This document shows, piece after piece, positions 1 through 6,942 of a stretch of 64,000 nucleotides of DNA. The translations under genes and the position numbers were made by a program. The stretch lies in the NCBI GenBank assembly GCA_036560485.1, contig DATBRC010000053.1:151381-215380 (forward strand). Reading direction: 5' to 3'. This DNA comes from DATBRC01 sp036560485. GTDB taxonomy: Bacteria; Pseudomonadota; Gammaproteobacteria; Burkholderiales; Burkholderiaceae_D. How positions within the stretch are numbered: the stretch's first letter is position 1; every line of letters starts with the position of its first letter. The notes under the pieces were generated by a model. It did not search any database and was not told the origin of the DNA. It saw nothing but the letters and a program-made list of their open reading frames with translations.

Positions 1-132
1 GAGCGTGAAATTATTCGACGTGCACTGGCAAAAACACAATTTAATCGAACACAGGCGGCTGAATTGCTAGGCATCAGTTTCCGCCAATTGCGATATCGAA
101 TGCAAAGACTGAATATCCGTGAATCTGAATAA
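1..132 (+). CDS. pilR: C-terminal end of NtrC-family response regulator, probably PilR (partial)
   Basis: The window opens inside a reading frame whose last 43 codons end in TAA at 130-132. The visible residues (AELLGISFRQLRYRMQRL) are a Fis-type helix-turn-helix like that ending sigma-54 enhancer-binding regulators of the NtrC family. The FRQLRYRM wording and the adjacent ampD fit PilR, the type IV pilin regulator whose gene often precedes ampD in betaproteobacteria. The AAA+ and receiver domains lie outside the window, so the family is clear but the PilR assignment is an inference from the neighbour and from the pil genes elsewhere in the window. Confidence 0.7.
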   Translation, partial: EREIIRRALAKTQFNRTQAAELLGISFRQLRYRMQRLNIRESE

Positions 133-133
133 A

Positions 134-736
134 ATGTCCGACCAATTCACTATTGATCCAGCGGGTTGGTGCAATGAGGTGTTGCATACGCCTTCTCCCA
201 ATTTTGATGTGCGGCCAGATCCGACTACCATTGATTTGCTTGTTATACACAACATCAGCCTTCCACCCGGGCAGTTCGGCGGTCCATTTATCGCAGATTT
301 GTTCAGCAATCGTTTGAATTACGAAGCGGATCCTTATTTCGATCAGTTACGTTCATTGCGTGTTTCATCCCATTTTTTAATTCGCCGCGATGGAAGCATT
401 GTGCAATTTGTTTCTGCTAATAATCGGGCATGGCATGCCGGGATATCGTCTTTTTGCGGGCGTGAACGTTGTAATAACTTTTCAATCGGCATCGAATTGG
501 AGGGAACCGATTTCACTCCATTCGAGCCAACTCAATATGCAACATTGGGAAAGCTTACCCATGCGTTGCAACGCCGCTATCCGTTGAAGTCTGTGGCTGG
601 GCATGAACATATAGCGCCAGGGAGAAAGACCGATCCCGGCCCATTTTTTGACTGGACTTGCTATCAAGAAGTGTGGCGTAAACAGGGCATGCTAATGCCG
701 CACTACGGCCAGCTGATCTTTCCGGATTTAAAGTAA
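134..736 (+). CDS. ampD: 1,6-anhydro-N-acetylmuramyl-L-alanine amidase AmpD
   Basis: Cytoplasmic zinc amidase of peptidoglycan recycling that cleaves the lactyl-amide bond of anhydro-muropeptides. In species with AmpC/AmpR it keeps beta-lactamase uninduced. The 200-residue protein has the amidase_2 fold signature: the first zinc histidine in LLVIHNISLPPG, a central SSHFLIRRDG strand, and the C-terminal AGHEHIAPGRKTDPGP block that supplies the second histidine and the aspartate. Length matches the family. ATG 134 lies one base after the pilR stop and is preferred over an in-frame GTG at 119 inside pilR. The tight junction suggests co-transcription with pilR. Confidence 0.93.
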   Translation: MSDQFTIDPAGWCNEVLHTPSPNFDVRPDPTTIDLLVIHNISLPPGQFGGPFIADLFSNRLNYEADPYFDQLRSLRVSSHFLIRRDGSIVQFVSANNRAWHAGISSFCGRERCNNFSIGIELEGTDFTPFEPTQYATLGKLTHALQRRYPLKSVAGHEHIAPGRKTDPGPFFDWTCYQEVWRKQGMLMPHYGQLIFPDLK

Positions 737-799
737 GACCTTCTTCCGCTGTCAATCGCAATGCAGCAAAAAAATGTCGTAAATTAGTATAAAAAGATA

Positions 800-828
800 T
801 TGCATCCTCGCCGGTCAGGCACTAGAAT
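800..828 (+). promoter_or_regulatory. Predicted sigma-70 promoter of nrdA
   Basis: TTGCAT at 800-805 and TAGAAT at 823-828 are separated by exactly 17 bases, giving good -35 and -10 hexamers with a start expected near 835. The -10 hexamer lies inside the upstream NrdR-like box, which is the arrangement expected for a repressed promoter. This is read from sequence; no transcript data are available. Confidence 0.6.
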
Positions 829-834
829 TAGTCT
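819..834. promoter_or_regulatory. NrdR box 1 (weaker), overlapping the nrdA -10 element
   Basis: This 16-mer with a CACTAGAATTAGTC core agrees with 11 of 16 positions of the consensus ACACTATATATAGTGT. It begins exactly 31 bases before the stronger box, the three-helical-turn spacing typical of paired NrdR sites. NrdR is the zinc-ribbon/ATP-cone repressor of ribonucleotide reductase genes. Confidence 0.65.
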
Positions 835-849
835 CAATCGCAATTCAAA

Positions 850-865
850 CCACTATATATAGTGT
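850..865. promoter_or_regulatory. NrdR box 2 (strong)
   Basis: The core CACTATATATAGTG is a perfect 14-bp palindrome and the 16-mer differs from the NrdR consensus only at its first base. It lies just downstream of the predicted nrdA start point and pairs with the box at 819-834. Confidence 0.8.
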
Positions 866-943
866 GCGAGTAATGAATCATGTTTTTCACATTAAGGCTG
901 TTTATAGTCCCCTGTTTTAAAACAAATGTTGTGATGTTGTACG

Positions 944-961
944 GGGTCTGTAACCAGACCC
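944..961 (+). other. Stem-loop in nrdA leader
   Basis: GGGTCTG and CAGACCC form a perfect 7-bp stem around a four-base loop (TAAC). No T-run follows, so it is not a standard terminator. It lies in the predicted long 5' leader of nrdA and might affect leader stability or folding. Confidence 0.5.
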
Positions 962-1127
962 ATCTAAATTGAAGCGTGTTTGGCATAAGGTTTCCGGTGT
1001 GCGAATGCGCTTCAAAATATAAACAAGTAAGTAATAGAAAATCCGCGTGAATGTTCAGCATATAGGGCGTTCGCACAACAACCATAAGTGGCAGATAACT
1101 GCCGGTATTACAGTCCTAGGAGGCGAA

Positions 1128-4046
1128 GTGCACACAAACCAAGAAATTTCCGCAAAATCTCCCACCGAATTCGGTGTTGTCCCTCCGCTTGCAAGTGCTT
1201 CTTCTGCGCCAAGTAGCGTAGCTGTGGGTTTAAGTGACTACCGAATCATTCGCCGTAATGGCGCAGTGGTGGGTTTTGAGCCTTCAAAAATTTCGATCGC
1301 GGTAACCAAGGCATTCCTGGCCGTCAATGGTGGCCAAGGTGCGGCATCCGCGCGCGTGCGCGAGTTGGTAGAACAGTTGACCGCCAATGTGGTGTCGGCG
1401 CTGGTGCGTCGTCAACCTGCCGGCGGCACCTTTCATATAGAAGACATCCAGGATCAAGTCGAACTGTCGTTGATGCGTTCCGGCGAACATGATGTAGCAC
1501 GTGCCTATGTGTTGTACCGTGCCAAGCGCATGGAGGAGCGCGCACAGCAACAGGCAACCAAGGCTGCGCCTGAAGCAACACCGCAATTACATGTGCTCGA
1601 AGATGGTCACAGCCGTTTGCTGGACATGAATCAAGTGCGTGACTTGATTTCCGCAGCTTGCGTAGGCCTTGAAAAGCATGTCGACGCGGATGCAATTTTG
1701 TCTGAAACAGTGAAAAACCTGTACGACGGCGTGCCGGTTGAAGAATTGCACAAGTCTGCGATCTTGGCAGCACGTGCGTTGATGGAAAAAGATCCCGCCT
1801 ACAGCACGGTTACTGCCCGTTTGCTGATGCATACGATTCGTAAAGAAGTGTTTGGCAAGGAAGTCGCACAGAATGATGCGCCGGCACAGTATCTGGAATA
1901 TTTCCCGAAATTCATCAAGAAGGGCATTGAGTCTGAGCTGCTGGATGCCAAGTTGGGTCAGTTTGACTTGAAAAAGTTGGCGGATGCGCTGATTCCTGAG
2001 CGCGATTTGCAATTCGGCTACCTGGGTCTGCAAACTTTGTATGACCGCTATTTCCTGCACGTTCGCGGTACCCGTATCGAAATGCCGCAAGCGTTTTACA
2101 TGCGGGTCGCGATGGGATTGGCATTGGGCGAAATCGACCGCGAAGCACGCGCGATCGAGTTCTACAATTTGCTGTCCAGTTTTGACTTCATGAGTTCGAC
2201 CCCGACGCTGTTCAATTCCGGCACGCTACGTTCGCAATTGTCTTCTTGCTATCTGACCACCGTGGCAGATGAGCTTGACGGTATTTACGAAGCGATCAAG
2301 GAAAACGCATTGCTGGCTAAATATGCCGGCGGTTTGGGCAACGACTGGACGCCGGTTCGTTCTCTCGGTGCGCACATCAAAGGCACTAACGGCAAGTCGC
2401 AAGGCGTGGTCCCGTTCCTCAAGGTAGTCAACGATACTGCCGTTGCAGTCAACCAAGGCGGCAAACGCAAGGGTGCAGTCTGCGCGTATCTGGAAACCTG
2501 GCACATGGATATCGAGGAATTCCTCGATTTACGCAAGAACACCGGCGATGACCGCCGCCGTACGCACGACATGAATACCGCGAACTGGATTCCCGACCTG
2601 TTCATGAAGCGCGTGATGGAAAAAGGCGACTGGACCTTGTTCTCGCCAAGCGACGTTCCTGACTTGCATGACAAGTTCGGACGTGCTTTCGAAGAGGCGT
2701 ATACGGGTTACGAAGCAAAAGCTGCACGCGGTGAAATGCGTTTGTTCAAGACAATTCCAGCGCTGGATCTGTGGCGCAAGATGTTGTCGATGCTGTTCGA
2801 AACCGGCCATCCATGGATTACTTTCAAGGATCCATGCAACATTCGCTCGCCGCAACAGCACGTTGGCGTCGTACATAGCTCCAACTTGTGCACCGAAATT
2901 ACGTTGAACACCAATGAATCCGAAATCGCCGTGTGTAACCTCGGTTCGGTCAATCTGCCTGCTCATATGAAAGATGGCAAGCTGGATCAAGCCAAGCTGC
3001 AAAAAACCATTCGCACAGCGATGCGCATGCTGGACAATGTGATCGACATCAACTATTACGCGGTCAAGAAAGCACGCGATTCCAACTTGCGTCACCGTCC
3101 GGTTGGTCTCGGCATCATGGGTTTCCAGGATTGCCTGCATTTGATGCGGATACCGTATGCATCGATGGGCGCAGTGGAATTTGCCGATCGTTCGATGGAA
3201 GCGGTTTGCTATTACGCGTACCAGGCTTCCACTGAATTGGCTGAAGAGCGCGGTCGCTATAGTTCTTACCGTGGTTCGCTGTGGGACCGTGGCATCTTGC
3301 CGCAGGACTCGCTCAAATTGCTGGCCGAAGAGCGCGGCGGCTATCTCGAGTGTGACACGACTGAAACGATGGATTGGGCGTCATTGCGCAACCGCATCAA
3401 AGAGCACGGCATGCGCAATTCGAACTGCGTTGCGATCGCACCGACCGCAACGATTTCCAACATCATTGGCGTTGCTGCCTGTATCGAGCCGACTTACCAG
3501 AACTTGTATGTGAAGTCGAACCTGTCAGGCGAATTTACCGAAATCAATGAATACCTGGTGCGTGATTTGAAAGCGCGCGGTCTGTGGGATGAGGTGATGA
3601 TCTCCGACCTCAAGTATTTTGACGGTAGCCTGGCCAAGATCGATCGCATTCCGCAAGACTTGCGTGACCTCTATGCCACCGCTTTTGAAGTTGAGCCTTC
3701 CTGGCTGGTTGAGGCAGCATCGCGTCGTCAAAAGTGGATTGATCAGGCGCAATCGCTCAATATCTACATGGCTGGCGCATCCGGCAAGAAGCTCGATGAG
3801 ACCTATAAACTGGCTTGGCTGCGCGGTTTGAAGACGACTTATTATCTGCGCACGATTGGTGCAACCCACACGGAAAAATCAACTTCCAAAACAGGCGCGT
3901 TGAATGCGGTGTCAGCCGATGGCGGTCTCACTGGCGGCGCAAGCGCAAGCAGCTTTGCAGCAGCATCATCCGACGACGTCGCTGGGCCTGCCTGTATGCT
4001 GCGTCCGGGCGATCCTGGATTTGAAGAGTGTGAGGCATGTCAATAA
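1128..4046 (+). CDS. nrdA: Ribonucleoside-diphosphate reductase class Ia, alpha subunit
   Basis: Catalytic large subunit that reduces ribonucleoside diphosphates to deoxyribonucleotides with NrdB as radical donor. An N-terminal ATP-cone (from about residue 35, YRIIRRNGAVVGF) indicates allosteric activity control. Active-site cysteines are visible at C374 (LSSCYLTT), C588 (SSNLCTEI) and C603 (IAVCNLGS). The tail ends ECEACQ, carrying the redox pair C968/C971 used by thioredoxin or glutaredoxin. The GTG at 1128 is chosen because an AGGAGG Shine-Dalgarno sits at 1118-1123; the frame stays open upstream to a GTG at 1047 that has no such site and would add 27 atypical residues. With this start the protein has 972 residues. 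It precedes nrdB in a probable operon. Confidence 0.95.
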   Translation: MHTNQEISAKSPTEFGVVPPLASASSAPSSVAVGLSDYRIIRRNGAVVGFEPSKISIAVTKAFLAVNGGQGAASARVRELVEQLTANVVSALVRRQPAGGTFHIEDIQDQVELSLMRSGEHDVARAYVLYRAKRMEERAQQQATKAAPEATPQLHVLEDGHSRLLDMNQVRDLISAACVGLEKHVDADAILSETVKNLYDGVPVEELHKSAILAARALMEKDPAYSTVTARLLMHTIRKEVFGKEVAQNDAPAQYLEYFPKFIKKGIESELLDAKLGQFDLKKLADALIPERDLQFGYLGLQTLYDRYFLHVRGTRIEMPQAFYMRVAMGLALGEIDREARAIEFYNLLSSFDFMSSTPTLFNSGTLRSQLSSCYLTTVADELDGIYEAIKENALLAKYAGGLGNDWTPVRSLGAHIKGTNGKSQGVVPFLKVVNDTAVAVNQGGKRKGAVCAYLETWHMDIEEFLDLRKNTGDDRRRTHDMNTANWIPDLFMKRVMEKGDWTLFSPSDVPDLHDKFGRAFEEAYTGYEAKAARGEMRLFKTIPALDLWRKMLSMLFETGHPWITFKDPCNIRSPQQHVGVVHSSNLCTEITLNTNESEIAVCNLGSVNLPAHMKDGKLDQAKLQKTIRTAMRMLDNVIDINYYAVKKARDSNLRHRPVGLGIMGFQDCLHLMRIPYASMGAVEFADRSMEAVCYYAYQASTELAEERGRYSSYRGSLWDRGILPQDSLKLLAEERGGYLECDTTETMDWASLRNRIKEHGMRNSNCVAIAPTATISNIIGVAACIEPTYQNLYVKSNLSGEFTEINEYLVRDLKARGLWDEVMISDLKYFDGSLAKIDRIPQDLRDLYATAFEVEPSWLVEAASRRQKWIDQAQSLNIYMAGASGKKLDETYKLAWLRGLKTTYYLRTIGATHTEKSTSKTGALNAVSADGGLTGGASASSFAAASSDDVAGPACMLRPGDPGFEECEACQ

Positions 4047-4068
4047 GCATTTTTGACAATCGTTCATG

Positions 4069-4099
4069 ATCGGACATGAGTGCAGCATTCATGTCCGAT
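4069..4099 (+). other. Perfect 11-bp stem-loop between nrdA and nrdB
   Basis: ATCGGACATGA (4069-4079) and TCATGTCCGAT (4089-4099) pair perfectly around a nine-base loop in the 107-base spacer between the nrdA stop and nrdB start. No U-tract follows, so it is unlikely to terminate efficiently. An intercistronic stem of this kind can protect or process the mRNA and set the NrdA:NrdB ratio; that role is inferred. Confidence 0.65.
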
Positions 4100-4153
4100 A
4101 GATCTTAAAAATATAAACTTGAGAACACCTCAGGACACGAAAAGGAATTAACC

Positions 4154-5350
4154 ATGCTTAGTTGGGATGAAGAAGCTACCCCTGCCGTAAAATCTGCACA
4201 GGTACCGCAGTCAAATGTTGAGCCAAGATTAGAGTCGGTCCAAACCACTCCAGCCGCGCGCGCACAATTCAGTGATGTTGCATTGCATCCAGCGCTGGTC
4301 AGCAAACCGGAAGCGGCAGACGCTGGCACAACACGCCGCATGAATGCCGCTGACAAGCGCATTATCAACGGTCAAACCGATGTCAACCAGTTGGTACCAT
4401 TCAAGTACAAATGGGCCTGGGATAAATATCTGGCTGGCTGCGCCAACCACTGGATGCCGCAGGAAATCAACATGCAGCGCGACATTGAACTCTGGAAGAA
4501 CCCGAATGGTCTTACGGAGGATGAGCGTCGTTTGGTCAAGCGCAATCTGGGCTTCTTCGTGACCGCCGATTCCCTCGCCGCCAACAATATCGTGCTGGGA
4601 ACCTATCGCCACATCACGGCACCGGAATGCCGTCAGTATCTGCTGCGTCAGGCATTTGAAGAGGCAATTCATACCCATGCCTATCAGTACATCGTTGAGT
4701 CGCTTGGTCTGGACGAGGGCGAAATTTTCAATGCGTACAATGAAGTCGCCTCAATTCGCGACAAAGATCAATTCCTGATCCCGTTCATCGATACGCTGAC
4801 CGATCCGCACTTTACGACCGGTACTACCGAGAATGACCAGAAACTGCTGAAGTCCCTGATCGTATTCGCATGCTTGATGGAAGGATTGTTCTTCTATGTC
4901 GGCTTCACACAGATCCTGGCTCTCGGACGCCAAAACAAGATGATGGGTGCTGCGGAGCAGTATCAATACATCTTGCGTGATGAGTCGATGCATTGCAACT
5001 TCGGGATCGATTTGATCAACTCGATCAAAATGGAAAACCCGCATTTGTGGACGCCGGAATTCCGCGAGGAGATCAAGGCGCTATTCTTCCGTGCGGTAGA
5101 GCTGGAATATCGTTACGCAGAAGATACGATGCCGCGCGGCGTGCTCGGCTTGAATGCGCCTATGTTCAAGGGCTATCTGCGATTTATCGCGAACCGTCGC
5201 GCACAGCAAATCGGGCTGGATACCTTATTCGCGCAGGAAGAAAATCCATTTCCTTGGATGAGCGAGATGATCGACTTGAAAAAAGAGCGCAACTTCTTTG
5301 AGACCCGCGTGATCGAGTATCAAACAGGCGGCGCGCTGAACTGGGAGTGA
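4154..5350 (+). CDS. nrdB: Ribonucleoside-diphosphate reductase class Ia, beta subunit
   Basis: Radical-generating small subunit with a di-iron centre. At 398 residues it has the ferritin-like helices with metal ligands in EEAIHTHAYQYI, CLMEGLFFYVGF and DESMHCNFG. Y177 in IHTHAYQYI aligns with the E. coli radical tyrosine (IHSRSYTHI), so it is a tyrosyl-radical type. The C-terminus YQTGGALNWE is the peptide that docks on NrdA. An extra N-terminal segment of about 65 residues precedes the core. AAAGGAATTAACC upstream of ATG 4154 gives a recognisable ribosome binding site. The gene follows nrdA after 107 bases and is probably co-transcribed under NrdR control. Confidence 0.95.
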   Translation: MLSWDEEATPAVKSAQVPQSNVEPRLESVQTTPAARAQFSDVALHPALVSKPEAADAGTTRRMNAADKRIINGQTDVNQLVPFKYKWAWDKYLAGCANHWMPQEINMQRDIELWKNPNGLTEDERRLVKRNLGFFVTADSLAANNIVLGTYRHITAPECRQYLLRQAFEEAIHTHAYQYIVESLGLDEGEIFNAYNEVASIRDKDQFLIPFIDTLTDPHFTTGTTENDQKLLKSLIVFACLMEGLFFYVGFTQILALGRQNKMMGAAEQYQYILRDESMHCNFGIDLINSIKMENPHLWTPEFREEIKALFFRAVELEYRYAEDTMPRGVLGLNAPMFKGYLRFIANRRAQQIGLDTLFAQEENPFPWMSEMIDLKKERNFFETRVIEYQTGGALNWE

Positions 5351-5361
5351 GTGATGAGTGT

Positions 5362-5405
5362 GGTCGGCGCATGCGAAAATTTTTTATGCATCGCATGCGT
5401 TGACC
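5362..5405 (+). other. Long stem-loop immediately 3' of nrdB
   Basis: Positions 5362-5376 pair with 5391-5405 over 15 bp (13 Watson-Crick and two G-U pairs) around a 14-base A/T-rich loop. The inner half carries the self-complementary CGCATGCG. The structure starts 12 bases after the nrdB stop. No U-run follows, so it is either a Rho-dependent end with a protective hairpin or a processing/stability element. Confidence 0.6.
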
Positions 5406-5479
5406 TCTCGCTGTTTGCATTCAGTGTGACTAATTTGCATCGCTCTTGATATCTATCTAGGTTTTTTGATTAAATTTTC

Positions 5480-5508
5480 TTGCGAAATTTTTTGCATAGT
5501 CTCATAAT
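5480..5508 (+). promoter_or_regulatory. Predicted promoter for a non-coding transcript
   Basis: TTGCGA (5480-5485) and CATAAT (5503-5508) are separated by 17 bases. No open reading frame of note follows before the terminator at 5892-5931. Start expected near 5515. Confidence 0.45.
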
Positions 5509-5514
5509 CGGGTC

Positions 5515-5935
5515 ACTGTCAAGAGCGTTATAAAAAAAATTCGAAGTTCTGCGACAAAACGAATTTAGTCACCGCGGTCTTGTGAAGCTTGGATTGAGCT
5601 GGATAAAAAGACGCAGGTGCATAGAGGAAGTAGACTCAGTTTATGTGCATCAGTTGCGACACGTTTGACACGCAACAGAGCCTCAGTAAAAGTTGAAATG
5701 ATCTGAGATGGCCGTACGACTTTTGTCGATCGATGTTTTATTTGTCGGTGGTTGCACAAGTAGATAAGCTGAAAATCATCAAAGTTGAAGAAGTAATTTA
5801 AGAGATATAGCGTCATCATAAGATGGCGCAAAACTGGAAGGCACTAACCAAGTTAATGGATAGTAGAAAACCAAGTCGATCTATTTTGTCTAAGCCGCCG
5901 CACCTGATCTTGTCGGGTAAGGCGGCTTTTTCTTT
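5515..5935 (+). ncRNA. Candidate small RNA of about 420 nt
   Basis: The interval is bounded by a good promoter upstream and a strong intrinsic terminator downstream, and only frames of about 17-44 codons lie in it. An internal inverted repeat GTTGCG/CGCAAC lies at 5653-5676. I do not see the conserved ends of RNase P RNA, tmRNA or SRP RNA. The start and the very existence of the RNA are inferred from the boundary signals alone. Confidence 0.3.
5892..5931 (+). terminator. Rho-independent terminator
   Basis: AAGCCGCC (5892-5899) pairs perfectly with GGCGGCTT (5921-5928), and the T-run 5927-5931 follows directly. The loop of 21 bases contains further possible pairing. It could end the candidate RNA that starts near 5515. 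Confidence 0.75.
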
Positions 5936-5969
5936 GAAATTAGTATTGTTATATTGAAACAGTATTCCG

Positions 5970-5999
5970 ACGCTGGCATGTATCGCTAGCGTTTTTTTT
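5970..5999 (+). terminator. Second Rho-independent terminator
   Basis: ACGCTGGC (5970-5977) pairs with GCTAGCGT (5985-5992) with one G-U pair and a seven-base loop, and a run of eight T's (5992-5999) follows. It lies about 40 bases after the first terminator, so the two act in tandem or serve separate short transcripts. Confidence 0.75.
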
Positions 6000-6023
6000 G
6001 AGCTAAGACCGCAGCTTTGCTGC

Positions 6024-6044
6024 TTAACATGGTGGTCATGTTAA
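6024..6044 (+). repeat. Inverted repeat upstream of histone-like gene
   Basis: TTAACATG and CATGTTAA form a perfect 8-bp inverted repeat around GTGGT. A second one, TTCGCAAA/TTTGCGAA, follows at 6050-6069. Both could be operators or RNA stem-loops in the leader. Confidence 0.5.
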
Positions 6045-6049
6045 CTTTT

Positions 6050-6069
6050 TTCGCAAAGGTTTTTGCGAA
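6050..6069 (+). repeat. Inverted repeat in leader of histone-like gene
   Basis: TTCGCAAA (6050-6057) and TTTGCGAA (6062-6069) are perfect inverted repeats with a four-base spacer. It is one of three such elements within 240 bases upstream of the gene at 6263. Confidence 0.5.
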
Positions 6070-6190
6070 TGATAAAAGGGCTAGCCCATGATGGCTGAAG
6101 TGCTGCATAAGTGAGGAGATGCAGCAGTTCAGCTGGTGCCGAATTCATTAGCGCAAACAGTAGTTTGCTTGTGCCGATGAATAATCCACC

Positions 6191-6210
6191 TGGTTCATCG
6201 CGATGAACCA
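6191..6210. promoter_or_regulatory. 20-bp perfect palindrome upstream of histone-like gene
   Basis: TGGTTCATCG followed directly by CGATGAACCA is a perfect 20-bp palindrome about 50 bases before the ATG at 6263. With no loop it is better suited to a dimeric regulator site than to an RNA hairpin, though cruciform or RNA folding is possible. The regulator is unknown. Confidence 0.5.
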
Positions 6211-6262
6211 AGGGGGTTTCCACTAAGTAGTGATTTTTTCCATCACGTGAAGGAGAAACAAA

Positions 6263-6712
6263 ATGGCAACAGCAGCAAAAAAACCAGCAGCAAAAAAACC
6301 AGCAGCTAAGAAAGCAGCTCCTAAAAAAGCAGCAGCTAAAAAGCCAGCCGCCAAAAAAGCAGCAGCTAAAAAGCCAGCCGCCAAAAAAGCAGCAGCTAAA
6401 AAGCCAGTAGCTAAAAAAGCAGCAGCTAAAAAGCCAGTAGCTAAAAAAGCAGCAGCTAAAAAGCCAGCCGCCAAAAAAGCAGCAGCTAAAAAGCCAGCCG
6501 CTAAAAAAGCAGCAGCTAAAAAAAAGCCAGCCGCTAAAAAAGCAGCAGCTAAAAAGCCAGCCGCTAAAAAAAAGCCAGCCGCTAAAAAAAAGCCAGCCGC
6601 TAAGAAAGCAGCCCCTAAAAAGGCCGCAGCTAAGCCTGCCGCAGCACCTGTCGTAAAAACAGTGCTGACACCAGCAGCAGCTTGGCCATTTCCAACAGGC
6701 TCGCGTCCTTAA
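6263..6712 (+). CDS. Histone H1-like Lys/Ala/Pro-rich DNA-binding protein
   Basis: A 149-residue, extremely basic protein made almost wholly of short AAAKKPAAKK-type units. It resembles the C-terminal tail of eukaryotic histone H1 and the bacterial HctB, AlgP and BpH1 proteins. It probably binds nucleoid DNA without sequence specificity and affects compaction or expression. Only the last 25 or so residues (PVVKTVLTPAAAWPFPTGSRP) leave the repeat. A strong AAGGAG precedes ATG 6263. Long A-runs inside near-identical repeat units make slippage and length variation likely. A terminator follows at 6756-6794. Confidence 0.85.
   Translation: MATAAKKPAAKKPAAKKAAPKKAAAKKPAAKKAAAKKPAAKKAAAKKPVAKKAAAKKPVAKKAAAKKPAAKKAAAKKPAAKKAAAKKKPAAKKAAAKKPAAKKKPAAKKKPAAKKAAPKKAAAKPAAAPVVKTVLTPAAAWPFPTGSRP
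6270..6640 (+). repeat. Tandem coding repeats in the histone-like gene
   Basis: Units of about 30 bases, built from gcagctaaaaagccagcc-like blocks with GCC/GCT and GCCGCC/GTAGCT variants, recur about a dozen times in register with the reading frame. They are multiples of three bases, so copy-number changes would keep the frame, while slippage in the A5-A8 runs would break it. Boundaries are approximate. Confidence 0.8.
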
Positions 6713-6755
6713 TTTTTAGGCGCACTTGGTCGCCTGAGTAATCTTCAGGCACAAT

Positions 6756-6794
6756 ACCCGCTCTGTGACTTCAATGTCGCACAGCGGGTTTTTT
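6756..6794 (+). terminator. Rho-independent terminator after the histone-like gene
   Basis: ACCCGC-T-CTGTG (6756-6767) pairs with CACAGCGGGT (6780-6789) with one bulged base, and six T's (6789-6794) follow. A smaller CCTGA/TCAGG hairpin lies just upstream at about 6733-6749. Confidence 0.8.
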
Positions 6795-6942
6795 ATTAAA
6801 AATGGGAAATGAGCGTTGACTACTGTCTAGTGAGTAATAAGCTGCTCGTGACTTAAATAGACTTCATTTGATACGCTACCTAATTGGGCGCGGTGCTACG
6901 ATCATAATCGTATTATCATTTCTAGGCCAAAGGAAACTTACC

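Larger units (their letters stand above)
737..1127 (+). other. ampD-nrdA intergenic region and long nrdA leader
   Basis: This 391-base gap holds a sigma-70-like promoter (800-828), two NrdR-box-like palindromes (819-834 and 850-865), a short palindrome GTTTTAAAAC near 913-922, and a perfect 7-bp stem-loop at 944-961. From the predicted promoter to the preferred nrdA start the untranslated leader would be about 290 bases. An 83-codon minus-strand frame (834-1085) overlaps the operator and shows no recognisable protein, so no gene is called here. Confidence 0.7.
5351..6262 (+). other. 912-base non-coding interval between nrdB and the histone-like gene
   Basis: No convincing protein gene lies here. 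It contains the 15-bp stem-loop directly after nrdB (5362-5405), a promoter (5480-5508) followed about 420 bases later by a terminator (5892-5931), a second terminator (5970-5999), and three inverted repeats (6024-6044, 6050-6069, 6191-6210) in the probable leader of the histone-like gene. The only longer frame, 88 codons on the minus strand at 5565-5831, has no recognisable features. Confidence 0.6.

Noticed and set aside
1047..1127. 27-codon N-terminal extension of nrdA
   Set aside because: The residues are atypical of NrdA and lack a ribosome site, while GTG 1128 has AGGAGG four bases upstream.
5565..5831. 88-codon minus-strand frame in the nrdB-histone gap
   Set aside because: No recognisable motif, no supporting ribosome site, and unusual composition. 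The plus-strand promoter and terminator fit a non-coding transcript better.
5823..5957. 44-codon plus-strand frame starting MAQNWKALTKLMDS
   Set aside because: It runs straight through the intrinsic terminator at 5892-5931 and lacks a Shine-Dalgarno, so translation is unlikely.
6223..6474. 83-codon minus-strand frame encoding a hydrophobic FLAAGFLAAA repeat
   Set aside because: It is the complement of the Lys/Ala repeats of the histone-like gene. The repeat alone makes the frame, and there is no ribosome site.
6270..6640. CRISPR-like tandem array
   Set aside because: The repeats are contiguous, in frame and encode a Lys/Ala protein. There are no unique spacers and no cas genes.
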